Assembly (NCBI RefSeq): GCF_023476645.1
Contig: NZ_JAMCOJ010000011.1
Span: 1 to 40,647, forward strand
From: Cellulophaga sp. 20_2_10
Lineage (GTDB): Bacteria; Bacteroidota; Bacteroidia; Flavobacteriales; Flavobacteriaceae
Length of the DNA stretch: 40,647 nt
Direction of reading: 5' to 3'
Below, one piece after another: positions 1-8,105 of this stretch. How positions within the stretch are numbered: position 1 is the stretch's first letter; each line of letters begins with the position of its first letter. The notes beneath the pieces are model-generated. The model saw only the letters and a list, made by a program, of their open reading frames with translations, was not told where the DNA came from and searched no databases. Both the position numbers and the translations under genes were made by a program.

Positions 1-168
1 ACAAGCTTTAATTTCAAAACGATGCTCTTGTGCCTTATAACTTTCTAAAGCGTCTTGAAAATTTAGGACTGTATCATTAGTATCTGCAGTAAGAAGGTTC
101 TCTTTTTTTATACCATTGCAGGCTGTAAGAACAGATACCATTATTAGAATGCTAATTATTTTGCTCAT
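1..168 (-). CDS. Lipoprotein of unknown function, tandem copy 2 (partial, N-terminal 56 residues)
   Basis: Only the first 56 codons lie in the window; the gene continues past base 1. The start codon is at 168-166 and shares one base with the stop of the upstream copy (TAATG), so the two are probably translationally coupled. The protein begins with a short hydrophobic signal ending in the lipobox LTAC, so it should be a lipid-anchored envelope protein. Compared with the neighbouring full-length copy, 164 of 168 bases are identical. I count two amino-acid changes, Ala27 to Thr and Lys42 to Glu. This is a recent tandem duplication or a pair kept alike by gene conversion. I do not recognise the family and assign no function. 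Confidence 0.8.
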   Translation of the reverse strand, partial: MSKIISILIMVSVLTACNGIKKENLLTADTNDTVLNFQDALESYKAQEHRFEIKAC

Positions 169-923
169 TAATAAGGCTGTTGATAATTATACCTAACTTC
201 TTTTATGGTGGTTACTTGGTAATCTTTTTCTAAATAGTTTTCATCATTGTAAAGTAAAGTAACATTTGTATAACCAATACTATTATATGCAGGTAGACAA
301 TAACTTTTTCCATAGGTTATTCCTTGGGAAATTGCCATACCTAACAATGGTGTATATAAGGGCAATTTATTATTTTTTCTATCTTTATTAAAGTCTTTAA
401 TTTTTGTATTGGCATTAATAAGTTGGCCGTCAATAAGCACATATCCTTCTAAGGTGGGTAAATTGATAAATGCAGCTTCTCTTTCTGACACCATAGATTC
501 ATAACCATCTGCTATATCCTTTAAAACCTCGGTATCATCAGATAATTTTATGGCGATGCTTGCCACCATTCTAGGCCTATTATCTATACCATTTGTTTCT
601 TCGAGATTATGAATATCACCCAATCTTCTAGCTTTAAAACTTATTGGCTTATCATCGTAGAAATATGTGATTCTCCCTTTGAAACTATCTCCCATTACTT
701 TTTCAAAGAGATGAAGACTATCTAAGACAACATGTTGTTCATTATAATATAATTTACAAGCTTTAATTTCAAAACGATGCTCTTGTGCCTTATAACTTTT
801 TAAAGCGTCTTGAAAATTTAGGACTGTATCATTAGTATCTGCAGCAAGAAGGTTCTCTTTTTTTATACCATTGCAGGCCGTAAGAACAGATACCATTATT
901 AGAATGCTAATTATTTTACTCAT
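168..923 (-). CDS. Lipoprotein of unknown function, tandem copy 1
   Basis: A 251-residue protein with a lipoprotein signal: a hydrophobic stretch at residues 4-15 and the lipobox LTAC with the lipidated cysteine at position 17. The mature part is mixed alpha/beta in appearance, has no membrane segment and matches no motif I know. It starts 14 bases after the stop of the NlpC/P60 peptidase gene on the same strand, so the two are probably co-transcribed. Its stop overlaps the start of an almost identical second copy. Lipoproteins placed after a peptidoglycan hydrolase can be accessory or immunity proteins, but nothing in the sequence shows that here. The function is unknown; the gene call itself is firm. 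Confidence 0.85.
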   Translation of the reverse strand: MSKIISILIMVSVLTACNGIKKENLLAADTNDTVLNFQDALKSYKAQEHRFEIKACKLYYNEQHVVLDSLHLFEKVMGDSFKGRITYFYDDKPISFKARRLGDIHNLEETNGIDNRPRMVASIAIKLSDDTEVLKDIADGYESMVSEREAAFINLPTLEGYVLIDGQLINANTKIKDFNKDRKNNKLPLYTPLLGMAISQGITYGKSYCLPAYNSIGYTNVTLLYNDENYLEKDYQVTTIKEVRYNYQQPY

Positions 924-937
924 TTTAATAAAATTTA

Positions 938-2149
938 TTAATCCATAAAAAGTTTAGCCTTTTTTAATTTTAAAATAGCTTCTGTATTTTGGTGTAACAT
1001 ACGGTTACTTTGTAAATACCTATTTAAATTAAATTCATCAAAATTTATTGCTTCCTTGTCCATACTACTAATATGCACACGACCAGAAGAATGTATAAAC
1101 TGGTTATTACCAATCCACATACCAACATGTACAACTCTTTGCTTGGTAGAATCTGTTGCTTGTCTGCCAAAAAATAGTAAATCGCCAACAGCAAGCTTAC
1201 TAAAATCTTTATCCTTGTCTATTATTGCACCTGCATGTACTTGTTGAGATGCATCTCTTGGTAACACCATACCATTTAAAAAATAAATGGTTTTTGTAAA
1301 TCCACTACAATCTACCCCTTTACTAGAGGTACCACCCCATAAATAAGGCAAACCCATTAATTGTTTAGATGTTGCTACCAAAGATTCTTCTGTTGGGTTT
1401 AAGGCTGCTAACCAACTATTATAGGTTTGTGCTTCTTCCTTTTTTACAAAAGCAAGCCTACCATCTGGGTATTTTACTTGGTAAAATGACCCTTCATCTG
1501 CTACTAATTCTAAAATGCTACCAGCTACCAAATCGGATACAGTTTCTTGACGTGTTGTTGACGTGTAAGAAAAACCTGTAATATCAGTATATATAATTTT
1601 TTTAGCTGTTTTCCACGTTTTAAGATCATCATTCTTCAAAATTTCTATACCTCCTTTATCTACCCACGCTAAATAATTATCTGGTGTTTGTATTAAATAC
1701 CAATCACCATCACTCTTAAAAACTTTTACAGGCGTGCCTAAGGTTGCTTGTGTAGCAAGTTCTTGTGAGTGTCCTGCTTTGCTTCTTAAATTAGCAACAG
1801 ATATTTTTACAATAGCCCAATTGCTATTTTTAAATTCTGCTGTTGGTAGCAACTGTATACTGTCTATATATTCAATTTTAGCATCATTTAGCTTTGTTTT
1901 AAGCTCGTTTACAGCTTTTGGTAAGTTAGACTCACCTGTTAGGACATACTGTTTGTCTGTAGCTTTAGATTCAATATTAAAAAGAGCTACACGCTTATCT
2001 GGTGCATACTCTTGTTTTACCTTAGCTACATATTCTAAAACAGGATTATCCTTAATTACTACTTCATTTTTACAACTACCTAAAATTAGTACCGCTACAA
2101 GCGCAATAAAAGGGATTTTAGAATTGATATACTTCATCATTTTGTACAT
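938..2149 (-). CDS. NlpC/P60 (C40) peptidoglycan endopeptidase lipoprotein with SH3-like domains
   Basis: A predicted cell-wall peptidase that cuts peptide bonds next to D-Glu in peptidoglycan stem peptides, resembling YkfC-type gamma-D-glutamyl-L-diamino-acid endopeptidases in layout. The signal peptide ends in the lipobox LGSC (Cys26), so the enzyme should be membrane-anchored and face the periplasm. Residues about 110-240 look like two bacterial SH3 domains (one holds the stretch NLRSKAGHSQELAT). The C-terminal NlpC/P60 domain shows the catalytic cysteine in DCSGF (Cys281), the histidine in HVGMWIG (His341) and a third polar residue (His353) in FIHSSG. Three in-frame starts (M1, M4, M5) are possible; all keep the signal. 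It heads a probable operon with the two tandem lipoproteins downstream. Confidence 0.88.
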   Translation of the reverse strand: MYKMMKYINSKIPFIALVAVLILGSCKNEVVIKDNPVLEYVAKVKQEYAPDKRVALFNIESKATDKQYVLTGESNLPKAVNELKTKLNDAKIEYIDSIQLLPTAEFKNSNWAIVKISVANLRSKAGHSQELATQATLGTPVKVFKSDGDWYLIQTPDNYLAWVDKGGIEILKNDDLKTWKTAKKIIYTDITGFSYTSTTRQETVSDLVAGSILELVADEGSFYQVKYPDGRLAFVKKEEAQTYNSWLAALNPTEESLVATSKQLMGLPYLWGGTSSKGVDCSGFTKTIYFLNGMVLPRDASQQVHAGAIIDKDKDFSKLAVGDLLFFGRQATDSTKQRVVHVGMWIGNNQFIHSSGRVHISSMDKEAINFDEFNLNRYLQSNRMLHQNTEAILKLKKAKLFMD

Positions 2150-2279
2150 ATTGAATTGGATGAGTGAAAATATGAAAATTTTGTTTTTAATGTAGATAAA
2201 ATCAACATTGATATGTTAATAACTACGTTAAAGTACTGTTAATCAGTATATAAATTAGGAAATTAAAGTTTATTTTGTT

Positions 2280-2666
2280 ATGTTGATAACTATGATTAAG
2301 ACAGATAAACTAGAAAATACAGAGATTATATTAAAGTCTATTTCCTATTTAGAATCTAGAGGCTTTACTAACATTAAGGCAGATGCAACAGATTGCGAAA
2401 TACCAAAGTCTTATATTAGAAAAAGTACTGGTGTTAAAATAACACCAGATATTGTTGCTATGAAAAATGGTAGAAAATACTTTTTTGAGATAAGTTTAAA
2501 ATCGGACACACCAAAATTACTAAAATCTAAATGGCTGTTTTTAGACACTTTAAGTAGAATGAACTCTAATAGGTTTAGAATTATAACAACCAAAGGGCAC
2601 TTTAAATTTACAGCAGATATGCTTGAAGATATAAACCTAAGTAATAAAACACCAATTAAAATTTAG
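2280..2666 (+). CDS. Hypothetical protein, possible PD-(D/E)XK nuclease-like fold
   Basis: A 128-residue soluble protein with no signal peptide. Residues 1-30 look like a helix preceding a conserved-looking core: Pro56-Asp57, then a strand, then Phe-Phe-Glu70-Ile-Ser-Leu-Lys74. This spacing recalls the PD...(D/E)xK motif of restriction-endonuclease-like folds, although Ser72 stands where Lys is expected; Lys74 could take that role. That assignment is an inference from motif spacing only. An in-frame ATG four codons downstream (M5) is an equally possible start. The gene is divergent from the NlpC/P60 gene and its last four bases overlap the convergent acetyltransferase gene. No partner gene of a restriction system is adjacent. 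Confidence 0.7.
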   Translation: MLITMIKTDKLENTEIILKSISYLESRGFTNIKADATDCEIPKSYIRKSTGVKITPDIVAMKNGRKYFFEISLKSDTPKLLKSKWLFLDTLSRMNSNRFRIITTKGHFKFTADMLEDINLSNKTPIKI

Positions 2667-3103
2667 TGCTTGTACATTATCATATGTGGTATACCATCTT
2701 CTAAATACACGTCTCCTTCTTCTTTAAAACCTAAATTAGTATAGAACTTTAGAAGGTATTTCTGAGCCGAGATTTTAATTGTTGTTTCTTGTAAATGTTC
2801 TTTTACTGCAGCTATAGATTCTTGCATAATTACGTAACCATACTTGTGTTTTCTTTCAGACTTTTTAACTACTACCCTACCAATACTGGCATCTTTAAAG
2901 TAATCTCCAGATTTAAAAAAACGAGTATAAGCAACTAAATTATTGTCCTTATATCCCAAAACATGAAATGCTTCAAAATCTTTACCATCTACATCCTGGT
3001 AAACGCAATCTTGTTCTACAACAAAGACCTCTGATCTTAATTGTAGAACTGCGTATAAATCTTTTGTAGTTAGCTCTTTAAAGCTTTTAACAGTTACCAC
3101 CAT
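2663..3103 (-). CDS. GNAT family N-acetyltransferase, ElaA-like
   Basis: A 146-residue cytosolic acetyltransferase that would transfer the acetyl group of acetyl-CoA to an unknown amine. The N-terminal part has the ElaA signature: LYAVLQLRSEVFVVEQ followed by a Cys-x-Tyr motif and an acidic stretch. The middle strand region IGRVVVKKSERKHKYG is the acetyl-CoA binding segment with a degenerate R/Q-x-x-G-x-G/A loop. The C-terminal strand reads FYTNLGFKEEGDVYLEDGIPH, typical of the family. It lies 11 bases after rpiB on the same strand, so the two probably form an operon. The substrate of ElaA proteins is not established, so no gene name is given. Confidence 0.85.
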   Translation of the reverse strand: MVVTVKSFKELTTKDLYAVLQLRSEVFVVEQDCVYQDVDGKDFEAFHVLGYKDNNLVAYTRFFKSGDYFKDASIGRVVVKKSERKHKYGYVIMQESIAAVKEHLQETTIKISAQKYLLKFYTNLGFKEEGDVYLEDGIPHMIMYKH

Positions 3104-3114
3104 AATAAGGTATG

Positions 3115-3546
3115 TTAATTACAAGCTATTTTTTCAACTCTGTTTTGGTGTCTTCCGCCTTCAAACTCAGTATCTAAAAATGTATTCACCATTTCTAGAG
3201 CTTGTGGTAAAGAAACAAAACGAGCTGGTATACTTAATATATTGGCATTATTATGCTGGCGAGCAAGAGAAACAATCTCTTTTGTCCAACATAAAGCAGC
3301 TCTTACTTTTTGGTATTTATTAGCAGTCATAGAAACACCATTACCACTACCACATATAAGGATACCAAAATCTACCTTTTTATTTTCTACATCTGCAGCT
3401 ACAGGATGTACAAAATCTGGATAATCTACACTATCATTACTGTCTGTACCGTAATTGGTAACTTCTATACCTTTTTCTTTTAAAAGTTCTAGTACCGCAA
3501 ATTTATAATCTGTACCAGCATGATCATTACCTATAGCTATATGCAT
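3115..3546 (-). CDS. rpiB: Ribose-5-phosphate isomerase B
   Basis: Interconverts ribose 5-phosphate and ribulose 5-phosphate in the non-oxidative pentose phosphate pathway, in the cytosol. The 143-residue length fits the RpiB/LacAB family. Visible motifs are the N-terminal IGNDHAG loop, the catalytic cysteine in ICGSGNG (Cys65), the conserved His98 in RQHNNANIL and the phosphate-binding arginine region near the C-terminus (GGRHQNRV). It is the first gene of a pair with the ElaA-like acetyltransferase. A -7 element reading TACTTTTG on this strand lies at 3581-3574, about 30 bases before the start codon. No oddities. Confidence 0.95.
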   Translation of the reverse strand: MHIAIGNDHAGTDYKFAVLELLKEKGIEVTNYGTDSNDSVDYPDFVHPVAADVENKKVDFGILICGSGNGVSMTANKYQKVRAALCWTKEIVSLARQHNNANILSIPARFVSLPQALEMVNTFLDTEFEGGRHQNRVEKIACN

Positions 3547-4165
3547 TGTATTGTTTTTTGTAGTTTTACACTACAAAAGTACAAATACCTTTGTATTTAC
3601 TATTCTAAAATTGTTAATAAATACAAACCCCCATTTTTACATACATTTTTGGTTGTGTCACATACAACTAACAAGTTGTTCACAACAGTTTAATAACTAT
3701 ACAAAACATAAATTTTGTTTATTCTAAAAATTGTTGCATTATAGCATAGATTATCCTCTACCAAATCTATTTTTAACTTTTTAAGAAAAAGATATTAAGA
3801 CTAATGTTAATAATGTAAACAATTATTGAAGGTCTATTTATTAAAAAAATGTTGTTAATAGAAGTTGTTAATAACAGTTAATAAGTATTGTAATAGATTG
3901 ATTTTTAAGAATAGAATAGAATATAAACGTCTCATAAGTTTACAATAAATTTACATTACTGTTGAGTACAAGAAATATTGCATAATTTTATTGTACATAT
4001 TAACACACTATAATAACCACCTCTTTTTTTTAAAATTTAATAAAAGAATAATAGTATATTATATATATGTTTATAACAACGTTTTCTTTACTATAAAATT
4101 AAGAAATTGGTTTAAGTAGATTAGAGTAGATAATAATTTGTAATTTTCCACAAATAAATAAATGA
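3547..4165. other. 619-base AT-rich gap between rpiB and rnr without a gene
   Basis: No convincing reading frame. The stretch contains a loose cluster of GTTAATA words (3613, 3806, 3854, 3867 and 3877) and two small inverted repeats built on GTTGT and ACAAC (3652-3668 and 3675-3686). Two words are each one mismatch from the DnaA box TTATCCACA: TTGTTCACA at 3676-3684 and TTTTCCACA at 4144-4152. It must hold the promoters of the divergent genes rpiB and rnr. No clear -33/-7 pair was found for rnr. Confidence 0.5.
3574..3581 (-). promoter_or_regulatory. Putative -7 promoter element of rpiB
   Basis: Read on the minus strand this is TACTTTTG, matching the Bacteroidota -7 consensus TAnnTTTG. It lies 28 bases upstream of the rpiB start codon. 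I do not find a TTG at the expected -33 spacing, so the call rests on the -7 element and its position. A TACCTTTG on the opposite strand at 3586-3593 points toward rnr but is some 570 bases away from it. Confidence 0.35.
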
Positions 4166-6361
4166 ATGACAAAGATTAAAAAAGGAACTAATAACAAAGA
4201 CCGTAACTTTATTACTAAAGGTATATTCACGGTACTAGAAAAAGATCCTAGCGAAAGTTTTAACTACAAGCAGATCGCTGCTAAATTAGGAATAACAGAT
4301 GCAAATACAAGAAACATACTAGTAAAGAGATTAGTACAGTTAAAAGAAAAAAAGAGAATACTAGAAGAAAGTATAGGTAAATATAAAGCAGTTGCTAGAA
4401 GTTCTAAAACATACCACACAGGTAAAGTAGATGTTACTAGTAAAGGAAATGCATATATAGTTATAGAAGGCTTAGATGATGATGTTTTTATCGCTAGTAA
4501 TAAATTAAAGAAAGCTTTTCATAGAGATATTGTAGAAGTCTATATATTTCCAAGAAGAAAAGGTCGCAAGTTAGAAGGCGAAATAACTAGAATTATAGAA
4601 AGAGACAAAACTAACTTTGTTGGTATTGTGCAATTACAAAAGAATTACGCTTTTGTAACATCTACAGATTTTAGAATGTATACAGATTTTTTTATTCCAA
4701 AAGATAAAATTAATAATGCACAAGATGGTGATAAAGTTATAGTTAAACTAAGCGATTGGCCAGACGATGCAGACTCACCTTACGGAGAAATAACAGAAGT
4801 TCTTGGTAAACCAGGTGAACATAATACAGAAATACATTCAATTTTAGCAGAATATGGGTTACCCTATCAATTTCCGTTAGAAGTAGAAAGTTATGCTAAT
4901 AAGATAGATACATCTATTAAGCCAGAAGAAATTGCAAAACGTAGAGATATGAGAGATACTCTTACGTTTACGATAGATCCTAAGGATGCAAAAGATTTTG
5001 ATGATGCTTTATCTTTTGTAAAATTAGAAAATGGTAATTATGAAATAGGTATACACATTGCAGATGTATCTCATTACTTAGAACCAGATACTATTTTAGA
5101 TGATGAGGCCTACCAAAGAGCAACATCTGTATATTTAGTAGACCGTGTTGTACCAATGTTACCAGAAGTGTTATCTAACAATGCTTGTTCTCTACGTCCT
5201 AATGAAGAAAAATATACTTTTTCTGCGGTTTTCGAGATTAATGAACAAGCACTATTAATAAACCAATGGTTTGGTAGAACTGTAACAAATTCTAACGAGC
5301 GTTTTGCTTATGAAGAAGCACAACATATTATAGAAACAGGAGAAAATACAATTCCTGAAGCTATATCTATTAGAGAAAGTGGAGCATATACAGTTGATGA
5401 TGACATAGTAGAAGCTACATTAACATTAGATAAATTGGCTAAAATTATGCGTACGAAACGTATGAAAGCTGGTGCAATATCTTTTGATAAGGTAGAGGTT
5501 AGATTTAGTTTAGATGAAAACAGTAACCCAGAAGGAGTTTACTTTAAAGAATCTAAAGATGCTAACAAGCTAATTGAAGAATTTATGTTATTGGCTAACA
5601 GAAAAGTAGCCGAGTTTATTGGGAAACAAAAACCAGAAAAAACATTTATTTATAGAGTACATGACGAGCCAAACGAAGAAAAACTAGCCAATTTAAATGG
5701 TATAATTTCTAGATTTGGTCATAAACTAGATTTTAAAAGTAAAAAATCTATTAGTGAATCTTTAAACCAATTACTAGAAGATGTAAAAGGTAAAAAAGAA
5801 CAAAATTTAGTAGATACTCTTGCTATACGTAGTATGAGTAAAGCTATTTATACTACAGATAATATTGGTCATTACGGTTTAGCTTTTGATTATTATTCTC
5901 ACTTTACATCGCCAATACGTAGATATCCAGATGTAATGGTACACCGTTTATTACAACATTATTTAGATGGTGGTGCAAGTGCAAAACAAGAAGTTTACGA
6001 AGAAAAATGTAAGCATTCATCAGATATGGAAGGCCTTGCCTCTAGCGCAGAAAGAGATTCTATTAAATACATGCAAATTAAATTTATGGACGACCATAAA
6101 GATGCAGAATTTGTAGGTGTAATTTCTGGAGTTACGGAATGGGGTATCTATGTAGAAATTGTAGATAATAAATGCGAGGGTATGGTGCGTATAAGAGATA
6201 TTAAAGACGATTACTATACTTATGACGAGAAAAGTTATTCTATCGTAGGAGAGCGTACTAAAAAGAGTTACCAGCTAGGAGAACAAGTTGTAGTAATGGT
6301 AAAAAGTACAGATTTAGTAAAAAGACATTTAGATTTTTCGTTACTTAGAAAAGCAGAGTAA
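4166..6361 (+). CDS. rnr: Ribonuclease R
   Basis: A 731-residue 3'-to-5' exoribonuclease of the RNase II superfamily that degrades structured RNA, including rRNA and mRNA fragments, in the cytosol. Domains in order: an N-terminal winged-helix-like segment (about 15-75), two cold-shock domains (about 80-220), the RNB catalytic domain (about 255-585) and a C-terminal S1 domain (about 645-728). The catalytic acidic cluster is visible as DPKDAKDFDDA (Asp271, 277, 279, 280). The HFTSPIRRYPDVMVHR motif of the RNB domain is also present. A different-frame ATG four bases upstream ends at once, so 4166 is the right start. It is followed by a DUF2807 gene with its own probable promoter. Confidence 0.96.
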   Translation: MTKIKKGTNNKDRNFITKGIFTVLEKDPSESFNYKQIAAKLGITDANTRNILVKRLVQLKEKKRILEESIGKYKAVARSSKTYHTGKVDVTSKGNAYIVIEGLDDDVFIASNKLKKAFHRDIVEVYIFPRRKGRKLEGEITRIIERDKTNFVGIVQLQKNYAFVTSTDFRMYTDFFIPKDKINNAQDGDKVIVKLSDWPDDADSPYGEITEVLGKPGEHNTEIHSILAEYGLPYQFPLEVESYANKIDTSIKPEEIAKRRDMRDTLTFTIDPKDAKDFDDALSFVKLENGNYEIGIHIADVSHYLEPDTILDDEAYQRATSVYLVDRVVPMLPEVLSNNACSLRPNEEKYTFSAVFEINEQALLINQWFGRTVTNSNERFAYEEAQHIIETGENTIPEAISIRESGAYTVDDDIVEATLTLDKLAKIMRTKRMKAGAISFDKVEVRFSLDENSNPEGVYFKESKDANKLIEEFMLLANRKVAEFIGKQKPEKTFIYRVHDEPNEEKLANLNGIISRFGHKLDFKSKKSISESLNQLLEDVKGKKEQNLVDTLAIRSMSKAIYTTDNIGHYGLAFDYYSHFTSPIRRYPDVMVHRLLQHYLDGGASAKQEVYEEKCKHSSDMEGLASSAERDSIKYMQIKFMDDHKDAEFVGVISGVTEWGIYVEIVDNKCEGMVRIRDIKDDYYTYDEKSYSIVGERTKKSYQLGEQVVVMVKSTDLVKRHLDFSLLRKAE

Positions 6362-6369
6362 TATATTTG
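6362..6369 (+). promoter_or_regulatory. Putative -7 promoter element of the DUF2807/LysE pair
   Basis: TATATTTG matches the Bacteroidota -7 consensus TAnnTTTG. It directly follows the rnr stop codon and lies about 50 bases before the next start codon. No TTG sits at the expected -33 spacing, so read-through from rnr is an alternative. Confidence 0.35.
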
Positions 6370-6419
6370 TGGAACGAATTTTGTAAATTATATTAGGAAA
6401 TATACCTAAAAACAACAAA

Positions 6420-7100
6420 ATGAATAAGTTAAACTTATTTACGTTTTTGCTATTTACTATTAGTTTAGTACATGCACAAAACGAAAAAATTACACAAAAA
6501 TTAGAAAGCTTTACTGAGGTAAAAGCTTTTGACGGTTTGTCTGTAAATCTTATTAAGTCTACCAAAAATGAGGCAATTATAACTGGTGCTAACACACTAA
6601 AAGTTTCAATTGTTAATAACGATGGTGTGCTAAAACTACGTATGGAAATTGATAAAATTTTTAGTGGTTACAGAACATTTGTAGATGTTTATTATACAGA
6701 TATATTAACTGTAATAGATGTAAATGAAGATGCAAGAATTAGCTCTAATGAAACTATTAAACAAGATTTATTAGAGTTAAAATCTCAAGAAGGCGGTGAA
6801 CTAATTATAGATACTAATGTTACACAGTTATTAGTTAAATCTGTTACCGGTGGTGTAATTACAACAACAGGATCTGCAAAAAATCAAGATGTAAAAATAA
6901 ATACTGGTGGAATTTATTATGGAAAAGGTTTTAAAACAGAACTTACTACAATTAGTGTAAATGCTGGTGGTAACGCAGAAATTTTTGCTACAAATTATGT
7001 ACAAGCTTCGGTTAAAGCCGGTGGTGAGGTTTTAGTTTTTGGCAACCCAACAAAAATGGACGAGAAAACAGTTTTTGGCGGTAAAATAATAAGAAAATAG
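6420..7100 (+). CDS. Secreted DUF2807 (GIN-domain) protein
   Basis: A 226-residue exported protein. Residues 1-19 form a typical signal peptide ending before Gln20 (a hydrophobic run, then VHAQ). The rest has the pattern of the DUF2807 'putative auto-transporter adhesin' family: an opening FTEVKAFDGLSVNLIKS and then a parallel beta-helix-like succession of short strands with many Gly, Asn and Thr (VTGGVITTTGSAKNQ, NAGGNAEIFATN, KAGGEVLVFGNP). The family is widespread in Bacteroidota; its role is not established, and the adhesin label is only a database name. The gene is 12 bases upstream of the LysE-family gene and probably co-transcribed with it. Confidence 0.88.
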   Translation: MNKLNLFTFLLFTISLVHAQNEKITQKLESFTEVKAFDGLSVNLIKSTKNEAIITGANTLKVSIVNNDGVLKLRMEIDKIFSGYRTFVDVYYTDILTVIDVNEDARISSNETIKQDLLELKSQEGGELIIDTNVTQLLVKSVTGGVITTTGSAKNQDVKINTGGIYYGKGFKTELTTISVNAGGNAEIFATNYVQASVKAGGEVLVFGNPTKMDEKTVFGGKIIRK

Positions 7101-7112
7101 AAAAACTATTAC

Positions 7113-7778
7113 ATGTTAGATGATATACAGGCAGCAATACCATTAGGCTTTTTTTTAAGCTTTATGATTGGTCCTGTTTTTTTTGTGCTTTTAGAAACCA
7201 GTGCAGTTAAAGGTTTTAGAGCTGCGTTGATTTTTGATCTTGGCGTAATTTTAGCCGATATTTTATTTTTAACAGTCGCTTATTTTAGTAGTTATCAATT
7301 ACTAGAAAATTTAAGTAACTTACCAGGATTGTATATTTTTGGGGGTGTTATACTTCTAGTTTATGGAGTAATTGTTATTATAAAAAAACCCACAAAAGAA
7401 AAACCAACTGCCCTTAAATCTAGTAAAAGTGCATATTTAAGTTTATTTATAAAAGGCTTTTTATTAAACTTTATAAATATTGGAGTATTAGTATTTTGGC
7501 TTGGTGTTATTCTAGTAGTTGGCCCCAGTTTAGATAACGATTCTAATAGAATTGTAGTTTTCTTTTCTGCTATGCTAGGTACTTATTTTGCAACTGATAT
7601 TATTAAAATACTTTTAGCTAAACAGCTTAAAAGATATTTAACTCCTAGACGTATTTTTTTAACTAAAAAAGTACTAGGTATTATACTTGTTATTTGTGGA
7701 TTGGTACTTATTACAAAAGGTTTTTTACCTAAAGACCAGTTAAATATTCAAGAGGGTTTGGAACTTTTAGAAAAATAG
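7113..7778 (+). CDS. LysE family translocator
   Basis: A 221-residue inner-membrane protein with about six hydrophobic segments, the LysE/RhtB pattern of amino-acid exporters. The N-terminal motif AIPLGFFLSFMIGPVFFVLLE is characteristic: a Pro-Gly or Gly-Pro pair in the first membrane segment and an acidic residue following. Further segments lie at about 36-60, 70-90, 110-135, 148-165 and 182-203. Basic loops separate segments 3 and 4. The substrate cannot be told from sequence. It follows the DUF2807 gene by 12 bases. It is convergent with the tRNA locus, and the hairpin at 7956-7983 may serve as its terminator. Confidence 0.88.
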   Translation: MLDDIQAAIPLGFFLSFMIGPVFFVLLETSAVKGFRAALIFDLGVILADILFLTVAYFSSYQLLENLSNLPGLYIFGGVILLVYGVIVIIKKPTKEKPTALKSSKSAYLSLFIKGFLLNFINIGVLVFWLGVILVVGPSLDNDSNRIVVFFSAMLGTYFATDIIKILLAKQLKRYLTPRRIFLTKKVLGIILVICGLVLITKGFLPKDQLNIQEGLELLEK

Positions 7779-7946
7779 TACTTCTTCCGTTTACTTATAT
7801 ATTATTTAATACTTCTATTCTTTTGCACATTGAAGTTTACTTGACTAAATATATTAAAGGTTTACCTCTTGTAAACTATGGTATAAGACTAAAGTTTAGT
7901 ATATAAATTGTAATAAACTGATTAGAAATAATATAATCAAAACTTT
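7779..7946. other. AT-rich spacer after the LysE gene
   Basis: No gene, RNA or repeat recognised in this 168-base stretch between the LysE stop and the first copy of the duplicated terminator. It leads into the tRNA locus. Confidence 0.4.
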
Positions 7947-7955
7947 TAGAAACAA

Positions 7956-7983
7956 AAAAACCTCCACGTTAGTGAAGGTTTTT
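7956..7983 (-). terminator. Rho-independent terminator hairpin, duplicate copy
   Basis: A stem of 12 pairs (7956-7967 with 7972-7983) and a four-base loop. On the minus strand the only irregular pair is a T-G wobble, and the hairpin is followed by a run of T. On the plus strand the same place is a C-A mismatch, but a T run also follows, so it may also end transcription from the LysE gene. Confidence 0.7.
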
Positions 7984-7996
7984 GAGGCATCGAGCA

Positions 7997-8012
7997 TCCC
8001 GAAGCTTCGGGA
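7997..8012. repeat. 16-bp perfect palindrome inserted in the tRNA remnant
   Basis: TCCCGAAGCTTCGGGA is its own reverse complement and sits exactly where the T loop of the duplicated tRNA-Cys would be. It is the only copy I find in the window. Its sharp borders against otherwise identical flanks indicate insertion or replacement rather than gradual drift. Confidence 0.8.
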
Positions 8013-8105
8013 GAACTGCTGTATTATTTATGATATAAAAGTATTTTAAAAATGTAATTATCTGATATTAAAATGGTTTGATTATTAGGATGTTTATAGA
8101 AACAA

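Larger units (their letters stand above)
7947..8023 (-). repeat. Broken duplicate of the tRNA-Cys 3' end and its terminator
   Basis: Bases 7947-7996 are identical over 50 bases to 8097-8146, that is, the terminator hairpin plus the acceptor and T-stem end of tRNA-Cys. Bases 8013-8023 again match 8152-8162. Between the two matching blocks the five bases GATTC of the T loop are replaced by the 16-base perfect palindrome TCCCGAAGCTTCGGGA (7997-8012). Beyond 8023 the similarity stops, so only about 25 bases of tRNA sequence remain and no functional tRNA can be made. The direct repeats are offset by exactly 150 bases. Confidence 0.85.

Noticed and set aside
938-2149. Type VI effector with immunity lipoproteins
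   Set aside because: The peptidase carries its own lipoprotein signal and SH3 domains and there is no secretion-system gene nearby; a housekeeping wall enzyme is more likely.
2411-2593. A minus-strand frame of 60 codons
   Set aside because: It lies entirely antisense to the 128-residue gene and shows no domain or signal peptide of its own.
6341-6595. A minus-strand frame across the end of rnr and the start of the DUF2807 gene
   Set aside because: It overlaps two well-supported genes on the opposite strand and has no recognisable feature.
7984-8023. A third tRNA gene
   Set aside because: Only the last 25 bases of tRNA-Cys are present and its T loop is replaced by a palindrome; it is a remnant.
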